Of a stretch of DNA of 64,000 nt, positions 33,881 through 42,965 are shown one piece after another; within the stretch, counting starts at the first letter, position 1; each line of letters begins with the position of its first letter. The stretch is from NCBI RefSeq assembly GCF_000263855.1, contig NZ_AJWX01000016.1, forward strand, positions 93,672 to 157,671, in the 5' to 3' direction. Origin of the DNA: Pseudomonas sp. M47T1. Lineage in GTDB: Bacteria > Pseudomonadota > Gammaproteobacteria > Pseudomonadales > Pseudomonadaceae. The position numbers were made by a program, and so were the translations under genes. Below the pieces are notes generated by a model, which was not told the DNA's origin, ran no database searches, and saw nothing but the letters and a program-made list of their open reading frames with translations.

Positions 33881-36727
33881 TCAGTCCTGGTAGGCCTCGA
33901 TCGACGGGCAGGCGCACACCAGGTTGCGGTCGCCGAACACGTTGTCCACGCGCCCGACCGGCGGCCAGTATTTGCTTTCCACCAGGGAGGCCAGCGGGTA
34001 CACCGCCTGCTCGCGGCTGTAGGCATGCGCCCATTCGCCCACCAGTTCGGCCGCGGTGTGCGGTGCGTTCTTCAGCGGGTTGTCGTCCTTGTCCAGGGTG
34101 CCGCTTTCCACCGCACGAATTTCTTCACGGATGCAGATCATGGCGTCGCAGAAGCGGTCCAGTTCAGCCTTGGATTCGCTTTCGGTCGGCTCGATCATCA
34201 GCGTGCCCGCCACCGGGAACGACATGGTCGGGGCATGGAAGCCGAAGTCGATCAGGCGCTTGGCCACGTCGTCGACGCTGATGCCGCTGCTGTCCTTGAG
34301 TGGGCGCAGGTCCAGGATGCACTCGTGGGCCACCAGGCCATTGCTGCCGGTGTACAACACAGGATAGTGCTCTTCCAGGCGGCGCGAGATGTAGTTGGCG
34401 TTGAGGATGGCCAGTTGCGAAGCGCGCTTGAGGCCTTCGCCGCCCATCATGCGGATGTACATCCAGGTAATCGGCAGGATCGAAGCGCTGCCGAACGGCG
34501 CCGCGCAGACCGCGCCTTCCTTGCGCGCCATGGTGCCGTGCCCTGGCAGGAACGGCGCCAGGTGCGACTTGACGCCGATCGGGCCGACGCCCGGGCCGCC
34601 ACCGCCGTGGGGGATGCAGAAGGTCTTGTGCAGGTTCAGGTGCGATACGTCGCCGCCGAACTTGCCCGGGGCACACAGGCCGACCATGGCGTTCATGTTG
34701 GCGCCGTCGATGTACACCTGGCCGCCGTTGTCGTGAACGATGGCACAGATTTCGCGGATGCCTTCCTCGAACACACCGTGGGTGGACGGGTAGGTGATCA
34801 TGATCGCGGCCAGGCGCTCGCGGTGCTCGATGGCCTTGGCACGCAGGTCTTCGATGTCAACGTTGCCGCGCTCGTCGCAGGCAGTCACGACCACGCGCAT
34901 GCCCGCCATGTTGGCGGTAGCGGGGTTGGTGCCGTGAGCGGACGAGGGAATCAGGCAGATGTCGCGACGCTCGTCGCCACGGCTGTGGTGGTAGGCACGA
35001 ATGGCCAGCAGGCCGGCGTACTCACCCTGGGAACCGGCGTTGGGCTGCAGCGACACCGCGTCGTAGCCGGTGGCCTTGCACAGCATGGTTTCCAGCTCGT
35101 CGGTCAGCAACTGGTAACCCTTGCTCTGCTCGGCAGGCGCGAAGGGGTGCAGGCTGCCGAATTCCGGCCAGGTGATGGGGATCATTTCGCTGGCGGCGTT
35201 GAGCTTCATGGTGCACGAGCCCAGCGGGATCATGGTGCGGTCCAGCGCCAGGTCCTTGTCGGCCAGCTTGCGCAGGTAGCGCATCAGCTCGGTTTCGGAG
35301 TGGTAACGGTTGAACACTTCATGGGCGAGGATCGGCGACTGGCGCAGCAAGGCGGCCGGCAGGCGGTCGGCGACGGCAGCGGCCAGGGTGGCGAACACCG
35401 GCTGCTGGCCCGCGAACAGTGCCCAAATGGCTTCCACGTCGGCCTGGCGAGTGGTTTCGTCCAGGGACAGGCCCAGGCGCTGGGCGTCGATTTCACGCAG
35501 GTTCAGGCCGGCGGCGCGGGCCTTGGCGTGCAGCTCGGCCGTGGCGCTGCCGGTGGCCAGGGAGAGTGTGTCGAAGAAGTATGCCTGCTCGACCTTGACG
35601 CCCATGGCGCTCAGGCCCTGGGCCAGGATGGCGGTCAGGGTGTGGATGCGCCGGGCAATCTGGGTGAGGCCGGCCGGCCCGTGGTACACGGCGTACATGC
35701 TGGCGATGTTGGCCAGCAGTACCTGGGCGGTGCAGATGTTGCTGGTGGCCTTCTCGCGGCGGATATGCTGTTCGCGGGTTTGCATGGCCAGGCGCAGGGC
35801 GGTCTTGCCGTGGCGGTCGATGGACACGCCCACCAGGCGGCCGGGCATGTCGCGCTTGAACGCATCGCGGGTAGAGAAATAGGCGGCGTGCGGGCCGCCG
35901 AAGCCCAGCGGTACACCAAAGCGCTGGGCGCTGCCAATGGCCACGTCGGCACCGAATTCGCCGGGCGGGGTCAGCAGGGTCAAGGCCAGCAGGTCGGCGG
36001 CCACCGCCACCAGGGCGTTGACGGCGTGGAAGCGCTCTATCAGTTCGCGGTAATCGAAGAGGTCGCCGTTGCTGGCCGGGTATTGCAGCAGGGCGCCGAA
36101 GTAATCGCTGACATCGCCCAGCTCGGCTTCGTCCTCGACCACCACCTCAATGCCCAGTGGTTCGGCGCGGGTGCGCAGCACGTCGAGGGTTTGCGGGTGG
36201 CAGTGGCTCGACGCGAAGAAGCGGTGGCTGCCCTTGTTCTTGCTCAGGCGTTTGCAGAAGGTCATGGCTTCGGCAGCCGCGGTGGCTTCGTCCAGCAGCG
36301 AGGCGTTGGCAATCGGCAGGCCGGTCAGGTCGCTGATCAGGGTCTGGAAATTGAGCAGTGCTTCCAGGCGGCCCTGGGAAATTTCCGGCTGGTAGGGGGT
36401 GTAGGCGGTATACCAGGCCGGATTCTCCAGCAGGTTGCGCAGGATCGGCGCCGGGGTGTGGCAGTTGTAGTAGCCCTGGCCGATGTAGGTCTTGAACAGT
36501 TGGTTTTGCGCGGCAATGGCCTTGATGGCGGCCAGTGCCTCGGCTTCGCCTTGCCCGTCCGGCAGGTCCAGTACGCTGGTGCCCTTGATGCTGTCGGGGA
36601 TCACGCTGGCGGTCAGGGCGTCAAGGTTGTCATAACCCAGGGTGGCCAGCATGGCCTGCTCATCATTGGCGCGCGGGCCGATGTGACGGGCAATGAATTC
36701 GTTGGTGGTGGTCAGCGAGGTGGTCAT
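33881..36727 (-). CDS. gcvP: Glycine dehydrogenase (decarboxylating), P protein
   Basis: 948 residues, single-chain form (N- and C-terminal halves fused, as in gamma-proteobacteria). It begins MTTSLTTTNEFIARHIGPR. The PLP lysine is in SHLNLHKTFCIPHGGGGPG. It decarboxylates glycine and loads the aminomethyl group on the GcvH lipoyl arm. The gap to gcvH is 10 bases, so the two are translated together. Confidence 0.96.
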   Translation of the reverse strand: MTTSLTTTNEFIARHIGPRANDEQAMLATLGYDNLDALTASVIPDSIKGTSVLDLPDGQGEAEALAAIKAIAAQNQLFKTYIGQGYYNCHTPAPILRNLLENPAWYTAYTPYQPEISQGRLEALLNFQTLISDLTGLPIANASLLDEATAAAEAMTFCKRLSKNKGSHRFFASSHCHPQTLDVLRTRAEPLGIEVVVEDEAELGDVSDYFGALLQYPASNGDLFDYRELIERFHAVNALVAVAADLLALTLLTPPGEFGADVAIGSAQRFGVPLGFGGPHAAYFSTRDAFKRDMPGRLVGVSIDRHGKTALRLAMQTREQHIRREKATSNICTAQVLLANIASMYAVYHGPAGLTQIARRIHTLTAILAQGLSAMGVKVEQAYFFDTLSLATGSATAELHAKARAAGLNLREIDAQRLGLSLDETTRQADVEAIWALFAGQQPVFATLAAAVADRLPAALLRQSPILAHEVFNRYHSETELMRYLRKLADKDLALDRTMIPLGSCTMKLNAASEMIPITWPEFGSLHPFAPAEQSKGYQLLTDELETMLCKATGYDAVSLQPNAGSQGEYAGLLAIRAYHHSRGDERRDICLIPSSAHGTNPATANMAGMRVVVTACDERGNVDIEDLRAKAIEHRERLAAIMITYPSTHGVFEEGIREICAIVHDNGGQVYIDGANMNAMVGLCAPGKFGGDVSHLNLHKTFCIPHGGGGPGVGPIGVKSHLAPFLPGHGTMARKEGAVCAAPFGSASILPITWMYIRMMGGEGLKRASQLAILNANYISRRLEEHYPVLYTGSNGLVAHECILDLRPLKDSSGISVDDVAKRLIDFGFHAPTMSFPVAGTLMIEPTESESKAELDRFCDAMICIREEIRAVESGTLDKDDNPLKNAPHTAAELVGEWAHAYSREQAVYPLASLVESKYWPPVGRVDNVFGDRNLVCACPSIEAYQD

Positions 36728-36737
36728 GGTCGAGTCC

Positions 36738-37115
36738 TCAGGCCTGGGCGGCGATCAGGTTGTCGTAGGCCTGCTGGTCCAGCAGTTCGGCGACCTGGCT
36801 GGCGTCGGCCGGTATGAAGCGGAAGAACCAGCCGGCGCCCAGGGCGTCTTCGTTGACCAATTCCGGGCTGGCGTCGAGTTCGCTGTTCACTTCAACCACT
36901 TCACCGTCCAGGGGCATGTTGATGGCGCTGGCGGCCTTTACCGATTCCAGTACCGAGACCTCGGCGTCCCGGGCGTAGGTGGTCAGTTCCGGCAATTGCA
37001 CGAACACTACGTCACCCAGCGCGTTCTGGGCGAACGGGGTGATGCCAACCGTTACGCTACCGTCCGCTTCAACGCGCAGCCATTCGTGTTCGACAGTAAA
37101 ACGCAATTCGCTCAT
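36738..37115 (-). CDS. gcvH: Glycine cleavage H protein (lipoyl carrier)
   Basis: 125 residues from ATG 37115 (MSELRFTVEHEWLRVEADG). The lipoylation site is VLESVKAASAINMP with its Lys near residue 60. It carries the aminomethyl group between GcvP, GcvT and lipoamide dehydrogenase. First gene of the operon; GGAG sits just upstream. A small hairpin (GTCCGG/CCGGAC, 37157-37180) is in its leader. Confidence 0.96.
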   Translation of the reverse strand: MSELRFTVEHEWLRVEADGSVTVGITPFAQNALGDVVFVQLPELTTYARDAEVSVLESVKAASAINMPLDGEVVEVNSELDASPELVNEDALGAGWFFRFIPADASQVAELLDQQAYDNLIAAQA

Positions 37116-37198
37116 GGAAACTCCTAAGCCAGATGACGGCTGGCTGACGCAATGGATGTGTCCGGGGCGGGGCACCGGACGGGGTCTGGAGGTTCTAT

Positions 37199-37214
37199 AG
37201 CAAGTTCGTTGCCA
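37199..37214 (-). promoter_or_regulatory. Sigma-54 promoter of gcvHP-sdaA-gcvT
   Basis: On the minus strand TGGCAACGAACTTGCT has GG and GC exactly 10 bases apart and matches TGGCACG-N4-TTGCT except at two bases. Start would be near 37188, about 72 bases before gcvH. An enhancer-binding activator, GcsR, is encoded directly upstream. Confidence 0.78.
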
Positions 37215-37278
37215 ACCTGGCCAAGCCCTTTGAAACCAGGCGTTTAGAGGGTATTTGAGCGAGCAGGCGAACGGTGGT

Positions 37279-37296
37279 TGTAGCGAAATCGCTACG
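37279..37296. promoter_or_regulatory. Candidate GcsR site, perfect dyad
   Basis: TGTAGCGAAATCGCTACG: GTAGCG and CGCTAC around AAAT. Its 7-4-7 layout resembles the P. aeruginosa GcsR consensus TGTAACG-N4-CGTTCCG as I recall it. It is about 70 bases upstream of the -24 element, a normal enhancer distance. Confidence 0.55.
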
Positions 37297-37360
37297 CGGC
37301 TGCGGACTAAAAATTTCCTATGGGGATCAGGCCCTTGGGAATGGGGACTGCGGATCGCAT

Positions 37361-37395
37361 GGAATGATACCGATACAGTGTATCGATATCATTCC
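37361..37395. promoter_or_regulatory. 35-base palindrome, candidate GcsR enhancer
   Basis: Arms of 17 bases (GGAATGATACCGATACA and TGTATCGATATCATTCC) match at 16 positions around a single G. Each half reads TGTATCG-N4-CATTCC, again close to the GcsR consensus. It is about 150 bases upstream of the sigma-54 promoter and 38 bases after the gcsR stop. No T-run, so a terminator is unlikely. Confidence 0.55.
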
Positions 37396-37432
37396 GGACA
37401 AGCCTGCGCCCGCGTGGAGCCGCCGGCTACCG

Positions 37433-38938
37433 CTATTTTCCAGGGATACCGTATTTGCGCAGGCGATGAGCGATGGCAGTGTGCGAAGTCTGCAGCCGCG
37501 TGGCCAGTTGGCGTGTGGAGGGGTGGCGGGTGTACAGCTTTTCCAGCAGCGCCCGTTCGAAATCGTCCACGGCCTGTTCCAGGCTTTCCACTTCGCCGTC
37601 GTTCTGCCTGGCCACGGCCGTACCGGCAATGTCCAGGTCGCCGATGTCCACCAGCGCGCCGTCGCAAATGGCGGCCGCGCGGAAGATCACGTTCTGCAAC
37701 TGGCGCACATTGCCTGGCCAGCGGTTGCCCAGCAGTGCCGGGTAGGTGGCCGGCGCCAGGCGGCAGATGGGCCGCTGGATCTGCGTACAGGCCTGCTGCA
37801 TGAACGAGCGGGCCAGCAGCAGGATGTCCTGGCCGCGTTCGCGCAGGGGCGGTACTTCAAGGTTGAGTACGTTCAGGCGGTAAAACAGGTCTTCGCGGAA
37901 TGTGCCCTCGCTGACCATTTTCTCCAGGTTGCGGTGGGTGGCGCTGAGAATGCGCACGTTGACCTTTACCTCGCGGTCACCGCCCACCCGGCGGAAGCTG
38001 CCGTCATTGAGAAAACGCAGCAGTTTGGCTTGCAGGTACGGCGACATTTCGCCGATTTCGTCGAGGAATACTGTGCCCTGGTGCGCCAGCTCCATCAGCC
38101 CCGGCTTGCCACCGCGCTGGGCGCCGGTGAACGCGCCTGGGGCATAGCCGAACAGCTCACTCTCCGCCAGGTTCTCAGGCAACGCCGCACAGTTGAGGGC
38201 CAGGAACGGCGCGCTGTGGCGGGCGCTGATGGCATGGCAGGCCCTTGCGACCAGCTCCTTGCCGGTCCCCGTCTCGCCCTGGATCAGTAAGGGCGCATCC
38301 AGTGCCGCCACCCGCTGGGCGCGGGCTTTCAAGGTACGAATGGGCGGCGAGTCGCCCAACAGCGAATCGAAGCCTTCGGCGTGGTCATGGTGCAGGGCCG
38401 CCAGCCGTTCGCCGATGCGGTTGGGCGGGTACAGGGTCAGCAGCGCGCCCGCGTTGGTGATCGGCGTGGCGTCCAGCAGCAAGGTCTCGCCGTTGACGCT
38501 GACCTCGCGCAGGGGCAGGCGAAAGCCCTGGTCGAGCAAAGTATCGAGCAGGGTCGGGTCGCGAAATAGCTCCGTCACCGATTCGCCCGCCGGTTCACGG
38601 CCATACAGGCTGATCAGCGCGGGGTTGGCCAGCAGTACGTTGCCATCGCTGTCCAGTGCCAGCACCGGGTCGGTCATGGCCGCCAGCAGGGCATCAAGCT
38701 GCAGATGCCGGCGCTGGCCGGGCAATATGTCTACCACATTCACCGTTTGTACACCGCGCACGTTCAACAGCGCATCGCGCAACTCGTCCAGCACCTTGGG
38801 GCTAAGTGTGGGGGCGTCGATGTAGACATTGGGGGGAACCATCTCCACGGCATCCAGGTTGAGATTGCGCGCGCCCAGCAGGGCCAACACTTCCTGGGTA
38901 ATACCGACTCGATCGATGAAACTGACGTGAATGCGCAT
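37433..38938 (-). CDS. gcsR: TyrR-like sigma-54 enhancer-binding regulator GcsR
   Basis: 501 residues from ATG 38938 (MRIHVSFIDRVGITQEVL). Order: N-terminal ACT domain (~1-70), PAS domain (~75-185), AAA+ domain with Walker A GETGTGKE, the sigma-54 contact loop GAFTGA and RLNVLNLEVPPLRER, then a TyrR-type C-terminal helix-turn-helix (LATRLQTSHTAIAHRL). P. aeruginosa GcsR is a glycine-responsive activator of the glycine cleavage operon; adjacency to gcvH fits that here. The ligand is probably glycine bound by the ACT domain. The intact GAFTGA loop separates it from E. coli TyrR. The related PhhR is the other candidate, but the location favours GcsR. Confidence 0.88.
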   Translation of the reverse strand: MRIHVSFIDRVGITQEVLALLGARNLNLDAVEMVPPNVYIDAPTLSPKVLDELRDALLNVRGVQTVNVVDILPGQRRHLQLDALLAAMTDPVLALDSDGNVLLANPALISLYGREPAGESVTELFRDPTLLDTLLDQGFRLPLREVSVNGETLLLDATPITNAGALLTLYPPNRIGERLAALHHDHAEGFDSLLGDSPPIRTLKARAQRVAALDAPLLIQGETGTGKELVARACHAISARHSAPFLALNCAALPENLAESELFGYAPGAFTGAQRGGKPGLMELAHQGTVFLDEIGEMSPYLQAKLLRFLNDGSFRRVGGDREVKVNVRILSATHRNLEKMVSEGTFREDLFYRLNVLNLEVPPLRERGQDILLLARSFMQQACTQIQRPICRLAPATYPALLGNRWPGNVRQLQNVIFRAAAICDGALVDIGDLDIAGTAVARQNDGEVESLEQAVDDFERALLEKLYTRHPSTRQLATRLQTSHTAIAHRLRKYGIPGK

Positions 38939-39014
38939 GGGCGGGCAGGGGGCCTGGACAGCAGGGGGCGTCAGTATGCCACGGCCGTGCATGGCCGTTG
39001 TAGCAGCACTGCCC

Positions 39015-39080
39015 TGTGGGCGTCGGCTCGCCGGCGAGCTTTCGGGCCTCCACTGCTCGCTGGCAAATCAGCTCCCGCAA
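39015..39080 (+). repeat. Degenerate inverted repeat
   Basis: GTGGGCGTCGGCTCGCCGGCGAGC followed about 25 bases later by GCTCGCTGGCAAATCAGCTC, an imperfect member of the GGAGCTGGCTTGCCAGC type. It lies upstream of gcsR and downstream of the DUF5064-like gene. Confidence 0.55.
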
Positions 39081-39118
39081 GCCAGGAGTTGTTACAGCGT
39101 TGGAGGTTGTCCTGCGAA

Positions 39119-39490
39119 TCAGCCATGGGGGTCAAGATGCTCCGCCGACACCGCATCCCCGGATTGCGCGCCAATGCGGTCGCGAATATCCTCGAAACAG
39201 GCGTCATAGTGGCTGTGCATCGACAGCGATAACACGCTGGTGGTGGGCAGGCCGTTGCGGCGCGCGATGTGGTCGGCGGAACTGGCGAAGTTGTACCACT
39301 CGTTCTTGTCCAGGTCGAATTCGTCCTTGAAGGGCTTGTCGTTGATGTGGCCCTCGACGTTGAAATGCACGTACTTGCCGCGGCTGGCGTCGTGCAGCAC
39401 TTCGTAATGAAGGTTGATGTCGTAGCTGAAGTCATTGGGCTGCAGGGCCGCTCGCTGGATGTGCAGGTGACCGGGTTCGAACTGGGCCAT
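39119..39490 (-). CDS. DUF5064-like conserved protein
   Basis: 123 residues, starting MAQFEPGHLHIQRAALQPND. It has alternating strands in the middle (YVHFNVEGHINDKPFKDEFD) and a helical end; no signal peptide or membrane segment. I recall similar Pseudomonas proteins as DUF5064; their role is unknown. Same strand as arcC upstream, 60 bases apart, so it may be read through from the arc operon. Confidence 0.7.
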   Translation of the reverse strand: MAQFEPGHLHIQRAALQPNDFSYDINLHYEVLHDASRGKYVHFNVEGHINDKPFKDEFDLDKNEWYNFASSADHIARRNGLPTTSVLSLSMHSHYDACFEDIRDRIGAQSGDAVSAEHLDPHG

Positions 39491-39550
39491 GGCAGAACTC
39501 CTCGAAAGAAAAGGTAGAGGATAGACCCCCGGGCCTACCCTCAGGTTCGA

Positions 39551-40480
39551 CTACAAGTAGCTGATGCCCGGCTTGGCCGTGCTGATGCGGGTACCGGCGG
39601 AGCCTTTGACAATGGCGTCGATGTCAGCCAGCGAGCCGATCACCGCGACCTTGCCGGTGTTGCGGGCAAACTCGCAGGCTGCTTGCACCTTGGGGCCCAT
39701 GGAGCCGGCGGCGAAGCCGAGCTTTTCCATGTCGTCGGGGTGGGCCTGGGCGATGCCCTTTTCGGTGGGTTTGCCCCAGTCGATGTAGGCGGCCTTGACG
39801 TCAGTGGCAATCACCAGCAGGTCGGCGTCCAGTTGCTCGGCCAGCAGCGCCGAGCACAGATCCTTGTCGATCACCGCCTCCACGCCTTGCAGCTTGCGGC
39901 CTTCGCCGTACAGGGTGGGAATGCCGCCGCCGCCGGCGCAAATGACAATGCTGCCCTTCTCCAGGAGCCATTTGATCGGACGAATCTCGAAAATGCGCTT
40001 GGGCTTGGGGCTGGCCACCACGCGGCGGAACTTGTCGCCATCGGGGGCGATGCTCCAGCCTTTTTCCTGGGCCAGGCGCTCGGCTTCTTCCTTGCTGTAC
40101 ACCGGGCCGATGGGTTTGGTGGGTTTCTGGAAGGCCGGGTCGTTGGGGTCGACTTCCACCTGGGTCAGCAGGGTGGCGAATGGCACTTCGAAGTCCAGCA
40201 GGTTACCCAGTTCCTGCTCGATCATGTAGCCGATCATGCCTTCGGTTTCGGCGCCCAGCACATCCAGCGGGTAGGGTGAAACCGAGGTGTAGGCCGCAGC
40301 CTGCAGCGACAGCAGGCCCACTTGCGGACCGTTGCCGTGGGCCACCACCAGTTCGTTGCCGGGGGCAATCTTGGCGATCTGTTCGGTGGCGATGCGGATA
40401 TTGGCGCGCTGATTGTCTGCGGTCATGGGCTCACCACGACGCAGAAGGGCATTACCGCCCAGTGCAACGACGATACGCAT
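39551..40480 (-). CDS. arcC: Carbamate kinase
   Basis: 309 residues from ATG 40480 with GAGGAA upstream. It begins MRIVVALGGNALLRRGEP, the family nucleotide-binding start; VVAHGNGPQVGLL, KRIFEIRPIKWLL and ICAGGGGIPT follow. It makes ATP and ammonia plus CO2 from carbamoyl phosphate and ADP, the energy step of the arginine deiminase pathway. Last of arcDABC. Confidence 0.96.
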   Translation of the reverse strand: MRIVVALGGNALLRRGEPMTADNQRANIRIATEQIAKIAPGNELVVAHGNGPQVGLLSLQAAAYTSVSPYPLDVLGAETEGMIGYMIEQELGNLLDFEVPFATLLTQVEVDPNDPAFQKPTKPIGPVYSKEEAERLAQEKGWSIAPDGDKFRRVVASPKPKRIFEIRPIKWLLEKGSIVICAGGGGIPTLYGEGRKLQGVEAVIDKDLCSALLAEQLDADLLVIATDVKAAYIDWGKPTEKGIAQAHPDDMEKLGFAAGSMGPKVQAACEFARNTGKVAVIGSLADIDAIVKGSAGTRISTAKPGISYL

Positions 40481-40510
40481 GGAATGTTCCTCGCTTGAAA
40501 GGCAATCCGA

Positions 40511-40587
40511 TGTAGCAACTGCCGTGAGGCTGGGTCCGCAGGCCACTCGGGGTCGAGGCCGGACGCCGCCTGGCGGCAGCTGCTACG
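40511..40587 (-). repeat. Hairpin between arcB and arcC
   Basis: GTAGCAACTGCCG (40512-40524) can pair with CGGCAGCTGCTAC (40574-40586) with one mismatch over 13 bases, across a GC-rich loop. It fills the 116-base arcB-arcC gap and may shape mRNA processing or stability. Confidence 0.6.
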
Positions 40588-40596
40588 GGGGGCCGA

Positions 40597-41607
40597 TTAC
40601 AGGTCGGCCAGGGTCGACACCAGGATTGCCTTGATGGTGTGCATGCGGTTTTCCGCCTGTTCGAAGGCGATGCAGGCCGGGGACTCGAACACGTCGTCGG
40701 TCACTTCGATGCCGTTCTTCAGGTTCGGATACTGCTCGGCAATCTGCTTGCCCACCTTGGTGTCGGAGTTGTGAAACGCCGGCAGGCAGTGCATGAACTT
40801 GCTGCGTGGGTTGCCGGTGGCTTTCATCAGCTCGGCGTTCACCTGGTAGGGCAGCAGTTGCTTGATGCGCTCGCCCCAGGCGTCCACTGGCTCGCCCATG
40901 GACACCCACACGTCGGTGTGCACGAAGTCCACGCCCTTCACCGCCGCTTTCGGGTCCTCGGTGAGAGTGATGCGTGCGCCGCTTTCCTCGGCGTATTGCT
41001 TGCAACGGGCCACCAGGTCGTCATGGGGCCACAGGGCCTTGGGCGCGGCGATGCGCACGTCCATGCCCAGCTTGGCGCCGATCAGCAGCAGCGAGTTGCC
41101 CATGTTATTGCGCGCGTCGCCCAGGTAGGCGTAGCTGATGTCATGTAGCGGCTTGTCGCTGTGCTCGCGCATGGTCAGCACGTCGGCGATCATCTGGGTA
41201 GGGTGATATTCGTCGGTCAGGCCATTGAACACCGGCACGCCGGCGAATTTGGCCAGCTCCTCGACGATCTCCTGCTTGAAGCCACGGTATTCAATGGCGT
41301 TGTACATGCGCCCGAGCACGCGGGCGGTGTCTTTCATGCTCTCCTTGTGGCCGATCTGCGAAGAGTTGGGGTCGATGTAGGTAACGTTCGCGCCCTGATC
41401 GTAGGCGGCCACTTCAAAGGCACAGCGGGTGCGGGTGGAGGTTTTTTCGAAAATCAGGGCGATGTTCTTGCCCTTCAGGTGTTGCTGCTCGGTGCCGGTG
41501 TACTTGGCGCGTTTGAGGTCGCGAGACAGGTCCAGCAGGTAACGCAACTCGCGCGTGGTGTGGTGTTCCAGGCTGAGCAAGTTACGGTTACGGATGTTGA
41601 AAGCCAT
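40597..41607 (-). CDS. arcB: Ornithine carbamoyltransferase, catabolic
   Basis: 336 residues. Carbamoyl-phosphate site KTSTRTR near residue 55, HPTQMIADVLT in the middle and the ornithine loop HCLPAF near residue 272. In the arginine deiminase pathway it runs from citrulline and phosphate to ornithine and carbamoyl phosphate. It sits between arcA and arcC. Length and operon place favour the catabolic over the anabolic (argF) enzyme. Confidence 0.96.
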   Translation of the reverse strand: MAFNIRNRNLLSLEHHTTRELRYLLDLSRDLKRAKYTGTEQQHLKGKNIALIFEKTSTRTRCAFEVAAYDQGANVTYIDPNSSQIGHKESMKDTARVLGRMYNAIEYRGFKQEIVEELAKFAGVPVFNGLTDEYHPTQMIADVLTMREHSDKPLHDISYAYLGDARNNMGNSLLLIGAKLGMDVRIAAPKALWPHDDLVARCKQYAEESGARITLTEDPKAAVKGVDFVHTDVWVSMGEPVDAWGERIKQLLPYQVNAELMKATGNPRSKFMHCLPAFHNSDTKVGKQIAEQYPNLKNGIEVTDDVFESPACIAFEQAENRMHTIKAILVSTLADL

Positions 41608-41677
41608 GATGGATCTCCTTGGGTATCGGTTATCGACCTGGCGGCCACGGGTAATGGCCGCCAGGCATCAAGTGCGG

Positions 41678-42934
41678 TCAGTAATCGATGGGGTCGCGAA
41701 TGATTGGGCAGGTCATGCAGTGGCCGCCGCCACGGCCGCGGCCCAGTTCGCCGGCGCTGATGGTGATGACCTCGATACCGGCCTTGCGCAGCAGGGTGTT
41801 GGTGTAGGTGTTGCGGTCATAACCGATGACCACGCCCGGCTCCACGGCCACCACGTTGTTGCCGTCATCCCATTGCTCGCGTTCGGCGGCAAAACTGTTG
41901 CCGCCGGTTTCCACCACGCGCAGGGTCTTGAGGTTGAGCGCCTCGGCCACCGCATCAAGGAAGGTTTTCTCTTCGCGGCGCACGTCTATGCCGCCTGGCT
42001 TGCTTTCGTCCGGGCGCAGGGTGAAGGCGACGATCTGGCTCACCACTTCCGGGAAGATGGTCACCAGGTCGCGGTCGCAGAAACTGAACACAGTGTCCAG
42101 GTGCATGGCCGCGCGGGACTTGGGCAGGCCGGCGACGATCACCCGTTCCACGGCCTTGTTCTTGAACAGGCTCTGCGCCAGTTGGCCAATGGCCTGGCGC
42201 GAGGAGCGCTCGCCCATGCCGATCAGCACCACGCCGTTGCCAATGGGCATCACGTCACCGCCTTCAAGGGTGGCGCTGCCATGATCAACGTCAGGGTCGC
42301 CGTACCAGACTTGGAAATCGGCGTCGGTGAACTCGGGGTGGAACTTGTAGATGGCGCTGGTCAGCAGGGTTTCCTGGCGTCGCGCGGGCCAGTACATGGG
42401 GTTGAGCGTCACGCCGCCGTAAATCCAGCAGGTGGTGTCGCGGGTAAACTGGGTGTTGGGCAGCGGCGGCAGGATGAAGCTGGAGTGGCCGAGGAAGTCG
42501 CGGAACATCTGGATGGTCTTGCCGCCGAACGTGTCCGGCAGGTCGTCGGCCGATACACCGCCAATCAGGAATTCCGCGGCCTTGCGCGGTTCCAGGCTGC
42601 GCAGCCAGCTGTTCACTTCGTTGACCAGGCCCACACCCACTTGGTCAGGGGTGATCTTGCGCGACAATATCCAGTCCAGGGCCTCGGGTTGGCCGACGAT
42701 ATCGGTGAGCAGGTTGTGCATTTCCAGTACATCGATGCCGCGTTCGCGCATTTTGGTGACGAAGTCGAAATGGTCACGCTTGGCCTGGTTTACCCAGAGC
42801 ACGTCGTCGAACAGCAGTTCATCGCAGTTGTTGGGGGTCAGGCGCTGGTGGGCCAGGCCTGGGGAACAGACCATCACCTTGCGCAGCTTGCCTGCTTCGG
42901 AATGCACGCCGTATTTGATTTTTTCCGTGGACAT
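41678..42934 (-). CDS. arcA: Arginine deiminase
   Basis: 418 residues starting MSTEKIKYGVHSEAGKLRKV. Catalytic Cys is in GRGRGGGHCMTCPIIRDP at the C-terminus, with the FMRD-like and ExxH blocks (EGGDVMPIGNGVVLIG, HLDTVFSFCDRD) present. It hydrolyses arginine to citrulline and ammonia. It follows arcD by 31 bases. Confidence 0.97.
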   Translation of the reverse strand: MSTEKIKYGVHSEAGKLRKVMVCSPGLAHQRLTPNNCDELLFDDVLWVNQAKRDHFDFVTKMRERGIDVLEMHNLLTDIVGQPEALDWILSRKITPDQVGVGLVNEVNSWLRSLEPRKAAEFLIGGVSADDLPDTFGGKTIQMFRDFLGHSSFILPPLPNTQFTRDTTCWIYGGVTLNPMYWPARRQETLLTSAIYKFHPEFTDADFQVWYGDPDVDHGSATLEGGDVMPIGNGVVLIGMGERSSRQAIGQLAQSLFKNKAVERVIVAGLPKSRAAMHLDTVFSFCDRDLVTIFPEVVSQIVAFTLRPDESKPGGIDVRREEKTFLDAVAEALNLKTLRVVETGGNSFAAEREQWDDGNNVVAVEPGVVIGYDRNTYTNTLLRKAGIEVITISAGELGRGRGGGHCMTCPIIRDPIDY

Positions 42935-42965
42935 TGCAGTGTTCCTCCAGATTCACAAACAAGGG

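Noticed and set aside
37116..37432. Possible glycine riboswitch in the gcvH leader
   Set aside because: No GGAGAG...CACCGAAGGGGCAA-type aptamer core is visible on the minus strand; the region fits a sigma-54 promoter with enhancer dyads instead.
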